Shown here: in pieces, positions 6,113 to 10,690 of the stretch | Layout of the letters: each line of letters starts with the position of its first letter | How positions within the stretch are numbered: position 1 is the stretch's first letter | Assembly: GCA_026397035.1 (NCBI GenBank) | Contig: JAPLVQ010000161.1 | Span: 1 to 10,690, forward strand | DNA length: 10,690 nucleotides | Direction: 5' to 3' | DNA from: Candidatus Iainarchaeum sp. | Lineage (GTDB): Archaea > Iainarchaeota > Iainarchaeia > Iainarchaeales > JAAZKV01 | Made by a program: the position numbers and the translations under genes | The notes under the pieces: generated by a model | The model's input: only the letters and a program-made list of their open reading frames with translations | The model's database searches: none | What the model was told of the DNA's origin: nothing

Positions 6113-8311
6113 TTGGGACGAACAGAATCAATGGTAGAATTAGTAGAAACATTAATGAATAACAGGACTAATATTAGAAATATCGGCACAGTAGCACACA
6201 TTGACCACGGCAAAACAACTTTATCCGATTCACTTATTGCAGCAGCAGGACTAATTAATCAAGATTTGGCTGGAAAAGTACAAATGATGGATTATGAAGA
6301 CCAAGAACAGGACAGAGGAATAACAATTAATGCCGCAAACATTTCGCTCGCATTTGACTGGAAAAGCACAAAATACTTAGTAAACTTAATTGATACTCCC
6401 GGACATGTTGACTTTACAGGAGAAGTAATTAGAGCAATGAGGGCAGTTGATGGAGTAATATTATTAGTTGATGCTGTTGAAGGAGTAATGCCTCAAACAG
6501 AAACAGTAATTAGACAGGCTTTGAGAGAATATGTAAGACCAGTATTATTCATAAACAAAGTTGACAGAATTATAAAAGAACTTAATGCAAATGAACAGCA
6601 AATGCAGGAAAAATTCGTAAAAGTAATTGCAAAAGTTAATACTTTAATTGAAAGAAACGCTCCTGAAGAATTCAAACAAGAATGGCAAGTAAGCATACAA
6701 AAAGGAACTGTAGCATTTGGCTCGGCAAAAAGAAAATGGGGAGTTAGTGCCCAATACATGCAAAAATCAGGAATCAATTTCAAACAAGTTTATGATTATT
6801 TAAAGAATGACCAGCAGGATGAGCTAGCAAAACGCTCTCCAGTACACGAAGTAGTACTACAAATGGTTGCGGAACACTTACCAAGTCCATTAAAAGCGCA
6901 GACATATAGAATCAAAAAAATCTGGGGCGGAGACATGGAAACACCAGCTGCAAAATCAATGACTTCATGCGACGACAAAGGACCAATAACAATGGTAGTA
7001 ACAGATGTTTCAGTAGACCAGCACGCAGGAGACGTTGCGACAGGAAGAGTATATTCGGGGACTCTAGTACCAGGCGCAATGGTTTACTTACTCTCAGCAC
7101 ATAGAGAAGTAAAAGTATCAAAAGTAGGAGTATACATGGGAAACGAGTTTGTAACAATATCAAAAGCAGAAGCAGGAAATATTGCAGCAATCGTTGGAAC
7201 AAAAGATATTTACGCAGGAGAAACAGTTGCTACTGATAAAAATGTAAAACCATTTGAAAGTTTTATGAGTAACGCAGAACCCGTAATGACTGTATCAATC
7301 GAAGCGAAGAATCCAAAAGATTTGCCAAAACTAATTGAAGCCCTGCGAAAACTATCTAAGGAAGATCCAAACCTTCGAACAACAATAAACCAGGAAACAG
7401 GAGAACACCTGCTTAGCGGAATGGGGGAATTACATTTAGAAGTAAACACTTATAGAATAGTTAATAATCATAAAATTGAAATCCAGACTTCCTCCCCGAT
7501 AGTTGTTTTTCACGAAGGAATAGCGGGAGAATCAATTGTTGTAGAAGCAAAATCACCAAACAAACACAACAAATTCAAATTAAAAGTATCTCCAATGCCA
7601 AAAGAAATTTATGACAAAATATCGGAACTAACTACACCAATAGGGAAAATAAAATTCAAGAACGCCGAATCAATCGCAAAACTACAAGCAGTAGGATTCA
7701 ATAATGATGATTCTAAAAAAGTATGGGCTGTTGAAGGCAATAATGCTTTAATTGACAGAACAAGAGGAATAACAGCATTACACGAAATACGCGAACTAGT
7801 AATCCAGGCATTTAAGGACGCGATGGCTGAAGGACCCTTAGCAAAAGAAAAATGCCAAGGCGTACTAGTAGAGCTTGACGATGCGACACTCCACGAAGAC
7901 TCAATCCACAGAGGACCAGCACAAGTACTACCAGCAGTAACACGCGGAATTTATGCATGCATGCTCCAAGCAGGATCATTCCTATTCGAACCAAAACAAT
8001 TACTTACTGTAACAGTACCAGAAAACCAGATGGGCGCAGCAAGCCGCGAACTAGGTGGAAGAAGAGTACAAATCACTGAAATGCGCCAAGAAGGAGACTC
8101 TTCAATTATTATAGGAAAAGCACCGGTAAAAGAATTAATCGGGTTTTCTAGCGCAATGCGCGGAGCAACACAAGGAAGAGCAGTATGGACAGCAGAATAC
8201 TACGGCTACGAACTCTTGCCAAGAGACTTACAAGCAGAAACAATAAAAGAAATCAGGAAAAGAAAAGGAATGCCAGAAGAAGTAAAAACATGGCAGTTTT
8301 TCTTGGATTGA
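6113..8311 (+). CDS. fusA: Translation elongation factor 2 (aEF-2), 732 aa
   Basis: This is the GTPase that drives ribosomal translocation. The G domain is complete: AHIDHGKTT (28-36), RGIT in switch I (68-71), DTPGH (94-98), NKVD (148-151) and SAK (204-206). The later domains align through to the end, and length is normal for archaea. His599 in DSIHRGPAQ is the residue modified to diphthamide in archaea and eukaryotes. Translation starts at TTG 6113: the resulting MGRTESMVE matches the conserved EF-2 N-terminus, and GGTGA (6103-6107) lies exactly 5 nt upstream. Starting at the next ATG (6131) would lose the conserved MGR. It follows rps7 as in the classic str cluster and ends at a strong terminator hairpin. 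Confidence 0.97.
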   Translation: MGRTESMVELVETLMNNRTNIRNIGTVAHIDHGKTTLSDSLIAAAGLINQDLAGKVQMMDYEDQEQDRGITINAANISLAFDWKSTKYLVNLIDTPGHVDFTGEVIRAMRAVDGVILLVDAVEGVMPQTETVIRQALREYVRPVLFINKVDRIIKELNANEQQMQEKFVKVIAKVNTLIERNAPEEFKQEWQVSIQKGTVAFGSAKRKWGVSAQYMQKSGINFKQVYDYLKNDQQDELAKRSPVHEVVLQMVAEHLPSPLKAQTYRIKKIWGGDMETPAAKSMTSCDDKGPITMVVTDVSVDQHAGDVATGRVYSGTLVPGAMVYLLSAHREVKVSKVGVYMGNEFVTISKAEAGNIAAIVGTKDIYAGETVATDKNVKPFESFMSNAEPVMTVSIEAKNPKDLPKLIEALRKLSKEDPNLRTTINQETGEHLLSGMGELHLEVNTYRIVNNHKIEIQTSSPIVVFHEGIAGESIVVEAKSPNKHNKFKLKVSPMPKEIYDKISELTTPIGKIKFKNAESIAKLQAVGFNNDDSKKVWAVEGNNALIDRTRGITALHEIRELVIQAFKDAMAEGPLAKEKCQGVLVELDDATLHEDSIHRGPAQVLPAVTRGIYACMLQAGSFLFEPKQLLTVTVPENQMGAASRELGGRRVQITEMRQEGDSSIIIGKAPVKELIGFSSAMRGATQGRAVWTAEYYGYELLPRDLQAETIKEIRKRKGMPEEVKTWQFFLD

Positions 8312-8332
8312 AGTTCTTAGAAAAACTACTTA

Positions 8333-8378
8333 TTTGGGGATCGCGAGATTGCGATTCTCCAAAATTTTCTTTTTTTTT
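8333..8378 (+). terminator. Strong hairpin and T run after the EF-2 gene
   Basis: The arms 8333-8344 (TTTGGGGATCGC) and 8351-8363 (GCGATTCTCCAAA) pair over 12 bp with one G-U and one bulged T. The loop is 6 nt. T tracts follow at 8365-8368 and 8370-8378. It is placed 22 nt after the EF-2 stop and is the best terminator in the window. Confidence 0.8.
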
Positions 8379-8409
8379 AACTAATGTTTGGATTATTTTT
8401 GATTAGATT

Positions 8410-9078
8410 TTATTTTAATCCAAGAATCTGTTTAACTCTTTCTTTGTTCGGATTTAATCTTACAACTCTTGCTGGTTCAGTAGTCCAATCCCCATTAGCT
8501 AGTTGGTAAGCATAAGGCAGTACTTCTTCTTTTCTAAAAAAGAATCTATCAATTAAAGGTTTATAGTTTTCTATATGTTCAACAGGAGCAATTTTATCTT
8601 TTGCAAGCCTTCTTGCGCTGTAATATCCTTTTGGATAATCAAGAAGCAAATAAACAGGAACTCCTTTGGTTATTCTTTCCCTATTTTGGCTCAAAAATTC
8701 GGAGAGAATAAATTCAGAAGGATGCATTCCAGAAAGCATCTGCTTAAACCTTGCGCCCTCTTCTTTCTCAAGTTTTGTATCAATATCAAAACGCATTCTT
8801 CTATAAAGAGTCTCTCTTTGGATAGAATTTATTATTAAAACAGGGGGCGTATTTGGAACTTGGTGCAACTCAAAACCCAAAGTACATCTAGGCCTTCTTT
8901 GATGATCAAAAAGAACCAAATGCGGATTTTTTGCAACATGATTATCAAAATACCTCCATTCGGGGTGCTGTCTAATTGAATAATGTGCAGGACTCACAGG
9001 ATCCTTAAAATAAGTTGCTGAACCCAGTGCACGCTTTCTCAAACTCAAAGGAGCTTTTCTTCCCAAAGGATTAGGCAT
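8410..9078 (-). CDS. Uncharacterised protein, 222 aa
   Basis: I do not recognise the family. The N-terminus is basic and turn-rich (MPNPLGRKAPLSLRKRALG). A central pair of strands follows (LVLFDHQ 54-60; CTLGFELHQ 65-73), then VLIINSIQRE (80-89), a helix, and VPVYLLLDYP (140-149). The strand-IQ-helix-strand order is faintly like the acceptor half of GNAT acyltransferases, but no acetyl-CoA loop is visible, so no function is assigned. There is no signal peptide or membrane segment. I chose ATG 9078: the TATA-like TATATTTA (9101-9108) lies 26 bp upstream, fitting a leaderless mRNA. The GTG at 9093 would be too close to that box and has no Shine-Dalgarno. The gene converges on the EF-2 gene. Confidence 0.72.
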   Translation of the reverse strand: MPNPLGRKAPLSLRKRALGSATYFKDPVSPAHYSIRQHPEWRYFDNHVAKNPHLVLFDHQRRPRCTLGFELHQVPNTPPVLIINSIQRETLYRRMRFDIDTKLEKEEGARFKQMLSGMHPSEFILSEFLSQNRERITKGVPVYLLLDYPKGYYSARRLAKDKIAPVEHIENYKPLIDRFFFRKEEVLPYAYQLANGDWTTEPARVVRLNPNKERVKQILGLK

Positions 9079-9100
9079 AACTAAAAATGCCACTAACTGG

Positions 9101-9108
9101 TAAATATA
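9101..9108 (-). promoter_or_regulatory. TATA-like box for the 222-aa protein gene
   Basis: On the minus strand this reads TATATTTA, centred 26-27 bp before ATG 9078. No Shine-Dalgarno lies between it and the ATG, so a leaderless transcript is likely. Confidence 0.45.
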
Positions 9109-9126
9109 CTTTTGCTAAACCAAAAT

Positions 9127-9261
9127 TTAAGATCTTGATTTCTTCCAAAGCAGATTAAAATAATCAAGATAACTTTCCGCGACTTTCTTGTTTTTGATTT
9201 TATAATCAAAGTTCACCACCGGCAAAACACTTGCGGTGTGCTTAAAAATAAAATATTGCAA
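9127..9261 (-). pseudogene. Remnant resembling the C-terminus of a TrmB-like regulator
   Basis: An open frame on the minus strand ends at 9127 and is open back to 9312, but has no ATG and no ribosome site. The readable part is 44 codons from a TTG at 9261. Its last 30 residues (VVNFDYKIKNKKVAESY, then LDYFNLLWKKSRS) look like the end of the effector domain of TrmB-like archaeal regulators, where a short strand, an A-E-S-F/Y motif and an F-x-x-L-W-K-K helix close the protein. The DNA-binding N-terminus is absent, so I read it as the decayed tail of a lost gene. A genuine microprotein or chance similarity cannot be excluded. Confidence 0.4.
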
Positions 9262-9320
9262 GCTGTTTTTGGTTAAGGTGCTGGGCAAGAAAGGTTTTTT
9301 GGGTGTTTTTAACTAGGCAA

Positions 9321-9332
9321 TTAATTAAATAT
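9321..9332 (+). promoter_or_regulatory. TATA-like box for the 212-aa protein gene
   Basis: TTAATTAAATAT is centred about 27 bp upstream of ATG 9354, with no Shine-Dalgarno between. This supports a leaderless start at 9354. A second AT-rich box at 9241-9255 (CTTAAAAATAAAATA) could drive a longer mRNA instead. Confidence 0.4.
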
Positions 9333-9353
9333 CTGAATAGTTGTACTTGTCTC

Positions 9354-9992
9354 ATGATTAGGTCTCTTGGAAAAAAGAAAGTTTCGGCTGTTCAGGCAAG
9401 AAGGTTTTGGAGAGATTTTGATGCTGGGAAAAAAAGATACAAACTAGTAGCCACTGCGAAAGACGGTCGAAGAAGAATAAAACCGCGGAAGCAATATTTT
9501 GACCAAACTGGTGTGTGGCTAAGAAAACCCGTTGCAATAACTTCCGCCATGGCAGCTACGGTCAGAACATTTAATAGTATTCGAGATCTTGAGAAATTTA
9601 TTGAAAGAGTAAAACTTACAAACAAACATTTTTTGGCTAATCCCCCGCATTTATTCGATTTTCAGCCCTTGGAACTCTTGTCGATTGATAAAAAAAATCT
9701 GAGAATAGCTGAAAGAGTAATTCCAGCTCCGAGCATTGTTGACTTAATGGAAGCAGTGCATGAAAAAAAAAGATTATCTCAAAAATCCAGATATGGAAAT
9801 ATTTTGAACAGAAAAATCGGATTTGATTCAATGCCAATCAAGCAAAAACAATTAATTGTGAAAAAAATACTGGATATAGTTGCAGGCATCATAGCCACTT
9901 CCTATTTCGACGCTTATAATGCGAAAATCTTTGTAACTGATTTTAATCTTAAAACAGGGAGACCAACACTTGCTTTTGCGAATCGAGAATAA
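9354..9992 (+). CDS. Uncharacterised protein, possible degenerate kinase-like fold, 212 aa
   Basis: I do not recognise it with confidence. The N-terminus is very basic (residues 1-45). IAERVIPAPSIVDLMEAV (118-135) resembles a kinase hinge segment, and the C-terminus (DIVAGIIATSYFDAYNAK, then IFVTDFNLKTGRPTLAFANRE) resembles the catalytic-loop and metal-loop end of LPS-kinase/RIO-like folds. The expected residues are absent: Y184-x-D186 for HxD, Lys191 where Asn is expected, and Asn210 for the DFG-type Asp. If the similarity is real it would be an inactive pseudokinase cut off after the metal loop. ATG 9354 suits a leaderless mRNA; the frame extends to GTG 9303, adding 17 Cys/Thr/Leu-rich residues that look non-native. 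Confidence 0.68.
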   Translation: MIRSLGKKKVSAVQARRFWRDFDAGKKRYKLVATAKDGRRRIKPRKQYFDQTGVWLRKPVAITSAMAATVRTFNSIRDLEKFIERVKLTNKHFLANPPHLFDFQPLELLSIDKKNLRIAERVIPAPSIVDLMEAVHEKKRLSQKSRYGNILNRKIGFDSMPIKQKQLIVKKILDIVAGIIATSYFDAYNAKIFVTDFNLKTGRPTLAFANRE

Positions 9993-10222
9993 TAAAATAA
10001 GCAAGCAAATAAATGAACAATGCGCTTTCCCTTGCCAAAACTCTCCAAAGCAATTGCCTGATTTTACTGGGCGGCTTTGGGCGGGAATAAATAGTGCACA
10101 TAAAGAATGTATTGTTCTGGAAGATTAAATTACTTTCCAAAATGCTTTATTTTAATGACCTGAAGTTTGAAAGAGTATTTTTACTAAATTCTGCACTTTT
10201 TTTAGGCGGTTTAAGGAGAAGC
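9993..10222. other. Gene-free spacer with GC-rich foldable segment
   Basis: No supportable ORF is seen. The stretch is AT-rich except for 10021-10087. A 5-bp pairing GCAAG (10001-10005) with CTTGC (10031-10035) competes with the structure described at 10027-10087. No tRNA T-loop and no C/D box motifs were found. Confidence 0.4.
10027..10087. ncRNA. Candidate structured RNA element
   Basis: Nested arms TTCCC/GGGAA (10027-10031 with 10083-10087), CCAAAGC/GCTTTGG (10045-10051 with 10074-10080) and GCC/GGC (10056-10058 with 10070-10072) give a three-part stem with internal loops and an 11-nt apical loop. A second CCAAA (10035-10039) could compete for TTTGG. The segment is far more GC-rich than its neighbourhood, a known mark of structured RNA in AT-rich archaea. 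Strand and family are unknown, and no promoter or T-run end is obvious. Confidence 0.3.
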
Positions 10223-10232
10223 CTTTAAAAGC
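10223..10232 (+). promoter_or_regulatory. TATA-like box for the EF-1alpha gene
   Basis: CTTTAAAAGC is preceded by the purine-rich GGAGAAGC in the BRE position. A start about 25 nt downstream, near 10255, would leave a leader of roughly 108 nt. Confidence 0.5.
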
Positions 10233-10278
10233 TTTCTTAAGAGGATTTAGGTTAAGCGTAGACTGGTGAATGGCTTAA

Positions 10279-10355
10279 AATCGCGGTGTGACGTGAAAAG
10301 GTCTTTAGTTTGACTGATTAGGGTCAGGTTAATGGCATTTTATGCGATTGGAGGG
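10279..10355 (+). promoter_or_regulatory. Leader stem abutting the EF-1alpha ribosome-binding site
   Basis: AATCGC (10279-10284) pairs with GCGATT (10344-10349), plus a G-U at 10285/10343. The stem stops exactly where the Shine-Dalgarno GGAGGG (10350-10355) begins. Inside are small hairpins such as TGAC/GTCA (10311-10314 with 10323-10326). Control of initiation by this fold is inferred. Confidence 0.35.
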
Positions 10356-10362
10356 AATCAGC

Positions 10363-10690
<328 letters not shown>

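Noticed and set aside
9303..9353. GTG start at 9303 for the 212-aa protein
   Set aside because: The 17 added residues (Cys/Thr/Leu-rich) look non-native, and a TATA-like box overlaps this segment; kept only as an alternative.
9949..10140. 63-codon minus-strand ORF in the EF-1alpha upstream spacer
   Set aside because: No ribosome site or recognisable motif; it overlaps the 3' end of the plus-strand gene and the foldable GC-rich element, which better explains the base composition.
9993..10362. C/D-box small RNA
   Set aside because: CTGA occurs, but no RTGATGA box C at a suitable distance was found.

Overview
This AT-rich window is archaeal. It carries the conserved archaeal transcription/translation cluster: RNA polymerase subunit A'' (split from A', an archaeal trait), L30e and the small archaeal-type NusA on one side, then S12, S7, EF-2 and the start of EF-1alpha. 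Short intergenic regions, Shine-Dalgarno motifs of the GGTGA type, TATA-like boxes and several unusual substitutions in near-universal proteins suggest a divergent, probably small-genome archaeon. A DPANN lineage of the Woesearchaeota/Pacearchaeota kind is my best guess. This is an inference; the window holds no rRNA to confirm it.

Layout: (1) 63-2544, plus strand: rpoA2, a hairpin/T-rich terminator, a promoter with a structured leader, rpl30e and nusA. (2) 2620-4469, minus strand: an uncharacterised basic protein, an RBBP9/YdeN-like serine hydrolase and a histidine phosphatase. The last two overlap by 4 nt. This block sits where nusA would normally run directly into rps12. (3) 4643-8311, plus strand: rps12, rps7 and the EF-2 gene (TTG start), closed by the strongest terminator hairpin of the window. 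(4) 8410-9992: two unrecognised proteins, one on each strand. Between them is an ORF remnant that looks like the C-terminus of a TrmB-like regulator. (5) 9993-10362: a gene-free stretch with a GC-rich foldable element and the EF-1alpha promoter and leader. (6) 10363 to the window end: the 5' part of the EF-1alpha gene.

The core genes supply the polymerase active-site subunit, a transcription elongation factor, ribosomal proteins and both elongation GTPases. Two initiation styles appear. Most cluster genes use a GGTGA-like Shine-Dalgarno 4-5 nt before the start codon. The accessory genes lack one and instead have a TATA-like box about 20-27 bp upstream of a usable ATG, suggesting leaderless mRNAs.

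The most notable observations are: substitutions in the RNA polymerase trigger loop (F to K, P to Q); loss of the GXXG loop glycines in both NusA KH domains; a Trp in place of the near-universal Pro of the S12 D-x-P-G motif; long charged N-terminal extensions on A'' and S7; an in-frame duplicated rpoA2 tail beyond its stop codon; the regulator remnant; and structured leaders before rpl30e and EF-1alpha. I see no clear multi-gene novel defence or metabolic system.
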